In this document: positions 19,101-26,111 of the stretch, one piece after another | How positions within the stretch are numbered: the first letter of the stretch is position 1 | How the letters are laid out: the number at the start of each line of letters is the position of its first letter | NCBI GenBank assembly: GCA_019636345.1 | Contig: JAHBXQ010000003.1 | Location: forward strand, 434,001-498,000 | Direction of reading: 5' to 3' | Source: Pirellulales bacterium | GTDB lineage: Bacteria > Planctomycetota > Planctomycetia > Pirellulales > Lacipirellulaceae | Length of the DNA: 64,000 nucleotides | Position numbers and translations under genes: made by a program | The notes under the pieces: model-generated | Told to the model about the DNA's origin: nothing | Database searches by the model: none | The model's input: only the letters and a program-made list of their open reading frames with translations

Positions 19101-20082
19101 CTACGCCCAGACCGCTGATCGCAACAAGAAAGCCCTGCCGCTGCCCACCTGCGAAGGCGCCGGCACGACGCTGTTTCTGGTGGGCAATCACCTCAGCGTC
19201 CACGATACGAAAGTCATCGCCGGCGGGGTGTGCATCCCCGACGTGCGGCTCGTCAGCCGCGAGATCATGCGGGTCACAATCCCCTCGTGCGTCAGCAAAG
19301 TGGAGGTCGAGGGCAAGCCGTACGTCGCCGTCTACGCCGCCACGCCGTACGGCGTGACGAACCACCTCCACATTCCCGTTGCCGAGAACCCGCTTAAGAA
19401 GGCCGAATCCGAATTGGCGAAAAAGGTGACCGATCTGGAGACCGCGGTCAAATCGCTGGCGACCGCCGCCCCAGGCTTCTCGGCGGGATCGGCCAAGATC
19501 GGGGTGACGGCCAACTGCAACGAGCAGACCCGCGCGCTCGAGTTCGCCACAAGCGTCCCGGCGCACGTCGACCTGAAATTTTCGACTCCGTACGTCGAAC
19601 CTTGCCATGCTAACGTCGTGATGGCCGTCAAGTACGCGGGACAGTTCCAAGGCGCCGTGATTTGCCTGACAAGCCAGCCGGTCGCCGTGGCCGACGAAAT
19701 GGGCGTGCGACTGACGCTCGGCAGCAATGTTGCAAGCGAAATCGTCCAGCGGATCGCCAATGCGCAACCGACGATCACCGCCGGCAGCTTCGACGAAAAG
19801 AAGCTATTGAAAGCGTCGGCGCACCTGTTCCTCCAGAAGCCGGGTTGCTGCCAGACTCCGCTCCGCGGCGAGATTCCGATCGAAATCAAGTTGGCCTGCG
19901 AGTGTTGCGCCAAGGCGGCGCCGGCGACTTCGGGAGGCGAAAAACCGGCCGAGGCGGTCCCCGCCGGGCCTGCTGTGCCGACTCCGGGTCCGACGCTCCC
20001 TGCGCCTGCCGCGCCTGCGGCGCCGGCTGCGACTTCGTGCAATTGTGCGGATGCCGGAACTGCGAGTCTGTTCATCCGCTGA
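16165..20082 (+). CDS. Very large exported protein with coiled-coil and IPT/TIG-like domain
   Basis: 1305 residues; the start at 16165 has an AAGGA site and gives a signal peptide (basic SLRRRSLAVRRL, then a hydrophobic core ending near PARGD). Residues about 290-470 are a charged coiled-coil whose DNA is clearly poorer in G+C than the rest. Two cysteine clusters (CAKCAHC near 875 and HCGCYADCQYC near 955) suggest metal or disulfide sites. About residues 993-1075 resemble an IPT/TIG immunoglobulin-like domain (GTTLFLVGNHLS, VRLVSREIMRVTIP). The C-terminus is cysteine-pair rich and then Ala/Pro rich, ending CNCADAGTASLFIR. It is probably secreted or surface-bound; the role is unknown. It stands alone, convergent with the M14-type gene. 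Confidence 0.75.
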   Translation: MSLRRRSLAVRRLACVWACLLATGLSSPPARGDHFLGRLGRLVKEKEYHGVEPATCSDGAIEQLAMNIDWLEHHIDTYGSVVAKQPDVWGEARLTKHRDEFERILFQELNQFEFQLNGVIRQSDQSFAAAALALSVAASAPAKAGDSINTTVEVGDPKSILPQSPTAKFDTSYDLKRFDGNDKINIEPAVYLNQLSRYVQHLHELRRINEGDDTSDSPGYALDLVRIPVSILPGKLTREGFGAEITVTATPVLTNDLLTTTFRNLVINDLVDQLSLPLLKLAEGSQKRREAKAAEKKASEQFEKLGGTKALVEVNCFHQRITGAVNSDQLLGKVLGDMLKSQHSSIRELAECYLAELDDRASIASKTTSSTAKYPKLNSYSTVRMYALSEANLASAKQAQSLIDMRQRVENLPKERQEVVTERLSSQTKEMAKVISDRAENLAQRIAEMKQKLDEANERAMSSEDAVRAQAPNAVSSRGRRSRFPLPPSQILAVFGIENLEGIADEFYSAYEGRNVRWKGDGSCKTDCRIDLLDMRRWLQEELDAAFELLVQPGRVETWYQASAPQFGLARAIRECRLADVPGGPNDEGESVATIRGRFFQGICPRNVVVDQLGIGCGQPRTTIECLAWAVAVDSALLNARLNEDVRRTAVAKQCYELQSDRDLCFFLPAPQQPGTSPGIEELVAEHLEAAEKFQQYVRCRWPIHVFAIDPCSQEQNIADYSSRRRELQLALSMGFVQGQIGANALMQHSRQLETEIETISLNQTIVGFGHGSNTFGWRFMPRVQALDQPGAAGTVWQSLRGTPRDHDLRKRQLEPGMRECVAIVMMPSFVPYVDFDVRSNWYRLTNPKNAALTMKDTVRLSRAVAAMRSSRAQCAKCAHCYRDGEVDRLMKRVEQLDAELPLQTMRQQIPFENTLGGFEMFNSGVTDFAPELYGWYGAPGIVLESDVANLYHCGCYADCQYCKDGGDKCFRASFAGENYAQTADRNKKALPLPTCEGAGTTLFLVGNHLSVHDTKVIAGGVCIPDVRLVSREIMRVTIPSCVSKVEVEGKPYVAVYAATPYGVTNHLHIPVAENPLKKAESELAKKVTDLETAVKSLATAAPGFSAGSAKIGVTANCNEQTRALEFATSVPAHVDLKFSTPYVEPCHANVVMAVKYAGQFQGAVICLTSQPVAVADEMGVRLTLGSNVASEIVQRIANAQPTITAGSFDEKKLLKASAHLFLQKPGCCQTPLRGEIPIEIKLACECCAKAAPATSGGEKPAEAVPAGPAVPTPGPTLPAPAAPAAPAATSCNCADAGTASLFIR

Positions 20083-20103
20083 TGGGTCCCGGAACGCGTC
20101 GCG

Positions 20104-21108
20104 TCAATCCCCCGCGGAGGCCAGCAGCGCCGCGGGGTCGAATCCCGCCGGGGCCAGCTGCGCCAGGTTGATCAGTGCGTCCCCTTGTTGCACCAGCGGG
20201 TTGTTCGTGTGGCCGATGACGATCCCTGTCTCGGGCGACGTCACCGGCGTGGCGTCGTCGCCGAAGACGTCGGCGATCACGCCGATCCGTTCCTTGGGAG
20301 CGACGCGGGCGCCCAGCTTCGTCTCCAGTCGCAGGATGCCGCCGTGGCGGGCGCGGATCCAGGTCGTCCGCTCCACGAGCGCCGAGTGGGCCCCCTTGCG
20401 CTTCGGCGCCGTGCGGCGCATTTCGAGCGCCGCCAGCACCCGCAGCACGCCGTCGCGCCCCAGGCGAATCGCCTCGTCGTCGAACCGCAGCGGTTCGCCC
20501 GCTTCGTAGACGATGGTGCGAATGCCGTGGGCGGTGGCCGCCTTGCGCAGCGAGCCCTCGATCGCCCCGGCGTGCATCAGCACCGGCGCGGCGAATGCCT
20601 CGCTCAGGGCTCGCGTCTCTTCGTCGTGCAGGTTTGCGCGAATCTGCGGCAGGTTCGTCCGGTGGTTCGACCCCGTGTGCAGGTCGATGCCGTACTGGCA
20701 CTTCAGCACGATCTCCTGCATGAACAGGTGGGCGAGCCGCCCGGCGAGCGAGCCGCGCTCGCTCCCGGGGAACGAGCGATTGAGATCCCGGCGATCAGGC
20801 AGATACCGGCTCTGGGCGTTGAAGCCGAAGACGTTGACGATCGGCGCCGTCAGCAAGCACCCCGCCAGTTGGGCGGGCTCGGTTTGCTCGAGCACCTGCC
20901 CGATGATCTCCACGCCGTTCACTTCGTCGCCGTGGACCGCGGCGCTGATCCACACCGTCGGCCCCGCCTTGGCGCCGTTCACGACGACCACCGGCAGCGA
21001 GAGCCATGTTCCCGTCGGCAGACGAGCGACAGGAATCTCCAGCCGCCGCCGCTCTCCCGGCTGCACGATCGTCCCGGCGATCTCGATGGGCAGGTTCTTG
21101 TGTCGCAT
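20104..21108 (-). CDS. AstE/aspartoacylase-like M14 zinc carboxypeptidase-family protein
   Basis: 334 residues of the succinylglutamate desuccinylase/aspartoacylase family. Zinc residues are visible: HGDE at 59-62 (His59, Glu62) and IDLHTG with His144; a likely catalytic glutamate lies in VYEAGEP (about 202-205). NVFGFNAQSRYLPDRRDLNRSFPG is the usual substrate-pocket segment. The C-terminal part (about 245-330) has the beta-barrel pattern of these proteins. It is the third gene of a minus-strand set after the RimB-like protease and rimK, so it more likely removes or trims glutamyl or acyl groups made by RimK than acts in arginine breakdown. That role is inference from neighbourhood. Confidence 0.88.
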   Translation of the reverse strand: MRHKNLPIEIAGTIVQPGERRRLEIPVARLPTGTWLSLPVVVVNGAKAGPTVWISAAVHGDEVNGVEIIGQVLEQTEPAQLAGCLLTAPIVNVFGFNAQSRYLPDRRDLNRSFPGSERGSLAGRLAHLFMQEIVLKCQYGIDLHTGSNHRTNLPQIRANLHDEETRALSEAFAAPVLMHAGAIEGSLRKAATAHGIRTIVYEAGEPLRFDDEAIRLGRDGVLRVLAALEMRRTAPKRKGAHSALVERTTWIRARHGGILRLETKLGARVAPKERIGVIADVFGDDATPVTSPETGIVIGHTNNPLVQQGDALINLAQLAPAGFDPAALLASAGD

Positions 21109-21298
21109 AGTCGCTGCTCATGGAACCGCCACGGATGCCAAGTGCGCCCAGGCGGAGCTAAGTCAAGGAACCTCAGGCGAACGCGGAGGACGGTCGGGCA
21201 GGGCTTGTTCAAAACGGGATCCGCGTGCCGCTGCCTTCACGCGGACGCTCGATCCTCTTCTTGGCGTCCCTGGCGGTTCGAACTGCAGAGGCGCAACG

Positions 21299-22201
21299 TC
21301 ATCCCCGCCCCCGGTCGCGCTGCTTCCCTTCCTTGGCGTTTTTCTCGATGAACTCGATGATCTTTCCCGCGACGTCGACCCCCGTGGCGCCCTCGATCCC
21401 TTCAAGCCCCGGCGAACTGTTCACTTCCATCACGACCGCGCCGTGATTGGAACGCAGGATGTCGACGCCCGCGATATTGAGGCCCATCGTTTTGGCCGCA
21501 CGAACCGCGGTCGAGCGCTCCTCGGGGGTCAGCTTGACCTTCTCGGCCGTGCCGCCGCGGTGCAGGTTCGAGCGGAATTCCCCCGGCGGGCCTTGGCGTT
21601 TCATCGCCGCGACGACTCGCCCGCCGACGACGAACGCGCGGATGTCGCTCCCCCCCGCCTCCTTGATGAACTCCTGCACGAGAATGTTCGCGTCGAGCCC
21701 GCGGAACGCCTCGATGACCGCCTGGGCCGCTTTGCGCGTCTCGGCGAGAATGACCCCCACCCCCTGCGTCCCCTCGAGCAGCTTCACCACGACCGGCGCG
21801 CCCCCGGCCAAGTTGATCAACCCGTCGATGTCCTTGGTCGAGTGGGCGCATCCCGTGACCGGCAGCCCGATGCCGTCGCGCGACAACAGTTGCATGCTCC
21901 GCAGCTTGTCGCGACTGCGACTGATCGCCTGCGACTCGTTGGCCACGAACACTCCCATCATCTCGAACTGCCGTACGACCGCCGTGCCGTAAAACGTGTT
22001 CGAGGCGCCGATCCGCGGGATGACCGCGTCGACCTGCACCCGTTCGCCCGAGTACAACACCTGCGGGCGATGGGAGGTGATGTCCATGTAGCAGCGCAGA
22101 TAGTCGACGACCGACATCTCATGGCCGCGATCGCGACCCGCCTCGCGCAGCCGCGTGGTCGAGACGAGCTTGGGATTGCGAGAAAGAATGGCGATGCGCA
22201 C
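21299..22201 (-). CDS. rimK: RimK-family ATP-grasp alpha-L-glutamate ligase
   Basis: 300 residues, the full length of RimK. It starts [10 protein letters not shown], has the N-terminal DVIPRIGAS segment, ATP-grasp lysines in [15 protein letters not shown], the [19 protein letters not shown] strand-loop with an acidic patch, and the magnesium-binding [13 protein letters not shown] near residue 265. In proteobacteria RimK adds glutamates to the C-terminus of ribosomal protein S6 and tunes translation. Here it sits 172 bases after the RimB-like protease and 190 bases before the AstE-like gene, a set known in other bacteria as a modification/demodification group. The S6 target is not shown by the sequence. 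Confidence 0.94.
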   Translation of the reverse strand: MRIAILSRNPKLVSTTRLREAGRDRGHEMSVVDYLRCYMDITSHRPQVLYSGERVQVDAVIPRIGASNTFYGTAVVRQFEMMGVFVANESQAISRSRDKLRSMQLLSRDGIGLPVTGCAHSTKDIDGLINLAGGAPVVVKLLEGTQGVGVILAETRKAAQAVIEAFRGLDANILVQEFIKEAGGSDIRAFVVGGRVVAAMKRQGPPGEFRSNLHRGGTAEKVKLTPEERSTAVRAAKTMGLNIAGVDILRSNHGAVVMEVNSSPGLEGIEGATGVDVAGKIIEFIEKNAKEGKQRDRGRG

Positions 22202-22373
22202 AGATGCTGGCTCGGAGAGTTGGCGGAGGGGGGGAGGAAGCCCGGAACTCGAAGCTCAATATCCAAACCGAATTCCCAACTCGAAGGCCGACGCGAGTCG
22301 TTGATTCTGAAGGCGCGTTTCGGACTTCTGCTGTGAGTTCGAGCTTGGCAGTTCGAGTTTTTCGCGTGCCGTG

Positions 22374-22823
22374 TCAGCGGCGCTTGCTCGCCAAGTAGCT
22401 CCGTCCCGGGTCGACCGTACAACGTCCGCGGAGCGCTTGCCGACCCAGCAGCATACGAAACCCCATTTGGTCCCGCGAGGCCAGCGTCAGTTCGATCGGC
22501 CAGCGCAGCCCGGCCAGTTCCAACTCGACGAGCGCCACCGGCCGCCGGCTGGCATGCCCGGTGCTGCTTCGCACCTGCCGATACTCGACCAGCGGCGCCT
22601 CGGCGATGACCGCCGTCATCTGGTTCCGTTGCAGCGGGTGGATTTCGAACCGCAGCCAGGCGTCTCCCTCGCGGCGGAACTCGACGATGTTGAATGCATG
22701 GATCGCCGAGGTCCGCGCCCCGGTGTCGACCTTCGCCTTGACCGCCTCGACCCCCAGACCCGGCAAGGCGAGCCACTCGCGCCAACCGACAATGAGCTTG
22801 GGGAGAGCAGGGCGTCGAGCCAT
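22374..22823 (-). CDS. RimB-like retropepsin-fold aspartic protease (DUF785, 'ATP-dependent zinc protease' family)
   Basis: 149 residues from the ATG at 22823, which gives MARRPALPKLIVGWREWLAL as in this family; the open frame upstream runs into a repeat and is not used. The retropepsin-type active-site motif KVDTGARTSAIHAF has Asp33-Thr34-Gly35, and the end carries FRMLLGRQAL, the usual second signature. Many databases call this family an ATP-dependent zinc protease, but the fold and the DTG motif indicate an aspartic protease. In Pseudomonas RimB opposes RimK by removing glutamates from S6. It is the first gene of the minus-strand rim set; a candidate promoter lies at 22990-23019. Confidence 0.85.
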   Translation of the reverse strand: MARRPALPKLIVGWREWLALPGLGVEAVKAKVDTGARTSAIHAFNIVEFRREGDAWLRFEIHPLQRNQMTAVIAEAPLVEYRQVRSSTGHASRRPVALVELELAGLRWPIELTLASRDQMGFRMLLGRQALRGRCTVDPGRSYLASKRR

Positions 22824-22921
22824 GAAAGGTGCGCTCGGAGCGAGTGAGTGAGGTGACGCGTCGCGATTCCGATTGTCGCCGATCAGCCGCGCGACGACCA
22901 CGGCAGTCGACGCCGCGGTTG

Positions 22922-22948
22922 CTCCGGGAGCTGACGCTTCCCGGCTCG
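22922..22948 (+). repeat. REP-like palindromic element, copy 1
   Basis: A 27-base unit made of CTCCGGGAGCTGACGC followed by TTCCCGGCTCG. Its CCGGGAGC and GCTTCCCGG parts form an imperfect hairpin. It lies left of the RAYT gene in forward orientation. Confidence 0.8.
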
Positions 22949-22977
22949 GGCACAATCAGAGCGAGACGGGAAAAACC

Positions 22978-23019
22978 TTGACAAACGAAAGAATAGTGAT
23001 ACTTTGTCCACTATAACAA
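22978..23019. promoter_or_regulatory. Divergent candidate promoters sharing an AT-rich dyad
   Basis: The plus strand has a perfect TTGACA at 22978-22983 followed 16 bases later by TACTTT (23000-23005), pointing at the RAYT gene. The minus strand has TTGTTA (23014-23019) and TATTCT (22990-22995) separated by 18 bases, pointing at the rim genes. Between them ATAGTG (22993-22998) and CACTAT (23009-23014) form a 6-bp dyad with a 10-base centre. The dyad overlaps both promoters, so a bound protein could affect both; this is inference. Confidence 0.4.
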
Positions 23020-23028
23020 TATCCCTCC

Positions 23029-23073
23029 CGAGCCGGGAAGCGTACCCGAGCCGGGAAGCGTCAGCTCCCGGAG
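23029..23073 (-). repeat. REP-like element, half copy and inverted full copy
   Basis: A half unit (CGAGCCGGGAAGCGT, 23029-23043) is followed by a full inverted unit at 23047-23073 ending CAGCTCCCGGAG. The full copy ends five bases before the ATG of the RAYT gene, so its last four bases, GGAG, are positioned as that gene's ribosome-binding site. Confidence 0.8.
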
Positions 23074-23078
23074 CCCCC

Positions 23079-23627
23079 ATGCCCGCCCCCCTCCACTGGC
23101 TGCTCACCAGCACGACCTACGGCTCATGGCTTCCCGGCGACCCGCGGGGCAGCGTCACCTCGGTCCGCGATTACCGGCCCGGCGATCCGACGACCGCCAG
23201 CCGGGTCGAGCACGACCGCCCCGGCGAGCCGTGGGAGCCCTCGCGCCCGGGGCTGCATCGCAGCGCTCTCAGTTTAATGAAGGCCCCCGCGATCGTTCTC
23301 AATCGCAGCCACGCCCGGACGCTCGTCGAGCAGTTTCGCACCACGGCGGGGGTGCGAGGGTGGAAACTCTGCGCCGTCGCCGTGATGGCGACCCATTTCC
23401 ACGTCGTCGTCGAGGCGGCCGAGACCGTCTCCGGCGACAAGCTGTTGGGCGACCTCAAGGCCTGGGGCACGCGAGCGCTGACGCAGCGCTTCGGCGCCCC
23501 GCGATCCGGAACCTGGTGGACCGCCGGCGGGTCGAAACGCCGCAAGAGCGAACCCCGCGCAGTCGAAGCCGCGACTCTCTACGTGCTTGAAAAGCAGCAC
23601 GCCCCGCTGGCGATTTGGTCCCCCTAA
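23079..23627 (+). CDS. REP-associated tyrosine transposase (RAYT, Y1/IS200-like)
   Basis: 182 residues of the Y1 HUH transposase superfamily. It begins LHWLLTSTTYGSWLPGDPRG, typical of RAYTs, then has the metal-binding HFH motif at 106-108 in VAVMATHFHVVVE, and a likely catalytic tyrosine, Tyr168, in AATLYVLEKQ. RAYTs are single-copy domesticated relatives of IS200/IS605 transposases thought to mobilise or process REP hairpins; they lack ends of an active insertion sequence. The gene is bracketed by several copies of one REP unit in both orientations. The start at 23079 follows the GGAG supplied by a REP copy; the frame is open further upstream but reads through the repeats. Confidence 0.88.
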   Translation: MPAPLHWLLTSTTYGSWLPGDPRGSVTSVRDYRPGDPTTASRVEHDRPGEPWEPSRPGLHRSALSLMKAPAIVLNRSHARTLVEQFRTTAGVRGWKLCAVAVMATHFHVVVEAAETVSGDKLLGDLKAWGTRALTQRFGAPRSGTWWTAGGSKRRKSEPRAVEAATLYVLEKQHAPLAIWSP

Positions 23628-23652
23628 CCGCCGCTCTAACACCGTTCCCCCC

Positions 23653-23756
23653 CGAGCCGGGAAGCGTGAGCTCCCGGAGCGACGGCGCCTATGACTCCGG
23701 GAGCTGACGCTTCCCGGCTCGAAGGATGCGACTCATGGGAGCTGACGCTCCGCGGC
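23653..23756 (+). repeat. REP-like elements right of the RAYT gene
   Basis: An inverted full copy at 23653-23679 and a forward full copy at 23695-23721 face each other across 15 bases, giving a pair that could form a long cruciform. A degenerate forward copy (GGGAGCTGACGCTCCGCGG) follows at about 23736-23756. The pair lies 25 bases after the RAYT stop. The rest of 23757-23874 holds no gene. Confidence 0.8.
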
Positions 23757-23874
23757 ACGGGGCTCGCATGCCCCCTCTTCCGTGCCCCTTCGGTCGCTGG
23801 TTGACCCCCCCCGGCAGGCTACTTAAGCTAAGGGATTCAGGGGACTTCGGGCGTTTTAAGCGTATTGCCTCGGG

Positions 23875-23927
23875 CTCCGGGAGCTGACGCTTCCCGGCTC
23901 GGACCTGGGTACACGCTTCCCGGCTCG
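23875..23927 (+). repeat. REP-like element, full copy plus tandem half copy
   Basis: A full forward unit at 23875-23901 is followed by a half unit at about 23913-23927. The sequence CCCGGCTCGGACCTGGG occurs twice here about 25 bases apart, so the half unit arose by a local tandem duplication. No gene lies between here and hisF at 24047. Confidence 0.75.
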
Positions 23928-24046
23928 GACCTGGGCGGACGATTCTCGGCTTGAGTTTGGGCTGACGGCTTGGGGCCTGACGCCGTGACTCGGGCGGTCC
24001 TGCTGATCACTACGACTTCCTTCGGTCGCTTGTCGCGCCGCTCGCC

Positions 24047-24820
24047 ATGCTTGCCAAACGCGTGATCCCCTGTCTCGACGTCGATCGCGGGCGCGTGGTC
24101 AAGGGGACCAACTTTCTCAACCTCCGTGACGCGGGCGACCCGGTCCAAGTCGCGGCCCGCTACGAGGCCGACGGCGCCGACGAATTGGTGTTCCTCGACA
24201 TCGCCGCCAGCCACGAAGGGCGCGACATTATGCTGGACGTGGTCCGCCGCACGGCCGAGCAGGTGTTCATGCCGCTGACCGTCGGCGGGGGGATTCGCAC
24301 GCTCGAGGACATCCGGGCGCTGCTCTTGGCCGGATGCGACAAGGTGTCGATCAACTCGGCCGCGGTCCGCGACCCCGAGTTCGTCCGCGCCGCCGCGCTG
24401 CGGTTCGGCAGCCAGTGCATCGTGGTGAACATCGATCCCAAACGGGTGACGCGCGACGGCCGCGAGACCTGGGAGGTCCACATCAACGGCGGGCGGATCG
24501 GCACGGGGCTCGACGCCGTGGCTTGGGCCCGGCGGGTGCAGGAACTGGGCGCCGGCGAGATCGTGCTCACCAGCATGGACGCCGACGGCACCAAGGACGG
24601 CTACGATCTGGAGATGACCGCCGCGGTCGCCGGAGCCGTTTCGATCCCGGTCGTCGCCAGCGGCGGCGCGGGAAAGCCCGAGCACTTGGCCGACGCGGTG
24701 ACGATCGGCAAAGCGGACGCGGCGCTTGCGGCCAGCATCTTCCACTTCGGCGAGTACAGCATCCAGGAAACCAAACGGATCATGGCCAGCCGCGGCGTCG
24801 AGGTGCGCGGGGCGGCGTGA
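24047..24820 (+). CDS. hisF: Imidazole glycerol phosphate synthase cyclase subunit HisF
   Basis: 257 residues, full length. The TIM barrel has both catalytic acids at their standard places: Asp11 in [14 protein letters not shown] and Asp130 in VVNIDPKR. Phosphate-binding motifs LTVGGGIRT and [13 protein letters not shown] are intact. With HisH it converts PRFAR and ammonia to IGP and AICAR, joining histidine to purine synthesis. No other his gene is nearby, as is usual where his genes are scattered. The start [12 protein letters not shown] is the family start; the region before it is REP-rich and no clear ribosome site is seen. Confidence 0.97.
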   Translation: MLAKRVIPCLDVDRGRVVKGTNFLNLRDAGDPVQVAARYEADGADELVFLDIAASHEGRDIMLDVVRRTAEQVFMPLTVGGGIRTLEDIRALLLAGCDKVSINSAAVRDPEFVRAAALRFGSQCIVVNIDPKRVTRDGRETWEVHINGGRIGTGLDAVAWARRVQELGAGEIVLTSMDADGTKDGYDLEMTAAVAGAVSIPVVASGGAGKPEHLADAVTIGKADAALAASIFHFGEYSIQETKRIMASRGVEVRGAA

Positions 24821-24959
24821 GGGGGACGCTGAGCGACCGGCGCCTGACGAAACTACCCGCGTCGCCGACTTCCGCCCCCCCCGCATCACGCTCCAAGTCG
24901 TCAATCGCCAGTCGCCAAACCCCAGCCACTTCCCCCCCGTCACCGCCGAAGGCTCCACC

Positions 24960-26111
24960 ATGGGCAGTGCCATTCGCGAAGAGGACTACGACAGTTTCGT
25001 CGCTCCGCATCAAGATTTGGAGATCGACAAGATGTTTCGCGCGTGCGTGAAACTCGAAGCGAGCGATCTCCATCTCAAAGTCGGCAAGCCGCCGATGGTG
25101 CGCGTGCGGGGCGAGCTGCGCCCGATGAATCGCGGTCCCATCGACGACGAGGAGATGGTCCGCCTCTGCTTTCCGCTGATGAACGAGCGGAGCCGGAAGA
25201 TCTTCGATCGCGACGGCGGCGCCGACTTCGCCCACATGTGCGACGTCGACGGCACGAACTGGCGGTTCCGCGTCAATCTGATGCAGCAGCTGGGGCACGT
25301 CGGCATGGTCGCCCGCCGGGTCAACAGCTGGATTCCCGACTTCGAGGGGCTCTATCTCCCCGCTTCGATCGTCAACCTCTGCACCTACGACCAAGGCATG
25401 ATCCTGCTCGCCGGGGTCACCGGCTCCGGCAAAAGCACGACGATCGCCTCGATGCTCGACTGGATCAACCACCGCTACCGCAAGCACATCCTCACGCTCG
25501 AAGATCCGATCGAATTCGTCTTCACCGAGGACAAGTGCCTGATCAACCAGCGCGAGATCGGCATGGACGTCGTCGATTTCGAGATCGGCATGAAGCACGC
25601 CGTCCGCGAAGACCCCGACGTGATGCTCGTGGGCGAAATGCGCGACAAGGAAACCTTCATGACCGCCATCCACGCGGCCGAGACGGGGCACTTGGTCTTC
25701 GGCACGATTCACGCCTCCAGCGCCGCCTCGACGATCGGGCGCATTCTCGACCTGTTCCCGCAGGAAATGCACGGCGCTTTGCGCAGCGCAATTGCGATGA
25801 ACATGAAGGGAATCATCGCCCAGAAACTGCTCAAGAGCATCAAACCGGGCGTCGCGCGGGTGCCGACCGTCGAGATCATGACCTTCACCCCCACGGTGCG
25901 CAAGCTGGTGCTCGAGGAAGAGGATCACAAACTCGGCGACGCCATCCGCATCGGCGCCGAGGACGGCATGCAGGACTTTACGCAAAGCCTCAAGAAGCTC
26001 GTCGACGACCAGCTCATCGACCGCGAGGTCGCGATGGAAGTGGCGCCCAACAAAGAGGCCCTCAAAATGGCGCTCAAAGGCATCGAAGTCAAACAACCCG
26101 GGATTCTGTAA
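24960..26111 (+). CDS. pilT: PilT/PilU-type ATPase of the type II secretion/type IV pilus family
   Basis: 383 residues from ATG 24960. An N-terminal domain (KLEASDLHLKVGKPPMVRVRGEL) precedes a complete RecA-like core: Walker A GVTGSGKST, Asp box TLEDPIEF, Walker B DPDVMLVGEMRD and His box TGHLVFGTIHASS. The family powers pilus retraction. The C-terminal helices differ from classical PilT (no AIRNLIRE). No pilin or other pilus gene is adjacent. Its stop codon overlaps the start of the next gene (TAATG), so the two are translationally coupled and probably work together; the partner lacks catalytic residues, which makes this protein the active ATPase of the pair. Confidence 0.9.
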   Translation: MGSAIREEDYDSFVAPHQDLEIDKMFRACVKLEASDLHLKVGKPPMVRVRGELRPMNRGPIDDEEMVRLCFPLMNERSRKIFDRDGGADFAHMCDVDGTNWRFRVNLMQQLGHVGMVARRVNSWIPDFEGLYLPASIVNLCTYDQGMILLAGVTGSGKSTTIASMLDWINHRYRKHILTLEDPIEFVFTEDKCLINQREIGMDVVDFEIGMKHAVREDPDVMLVGEMRDKETFMTAIHAAETGHLVFGTIHASSAASTIGRILDLFPQEMHGALRSAIAMNMKGIIAQKLLKSIKPGVARVPTVEIMTFTPTVRKLVLEEEDHKLGDAIRIGAEDGMQDFTQSLKKLVDDQLIDREVAMEVAPNKEALKMALKGIEVKQPGIL

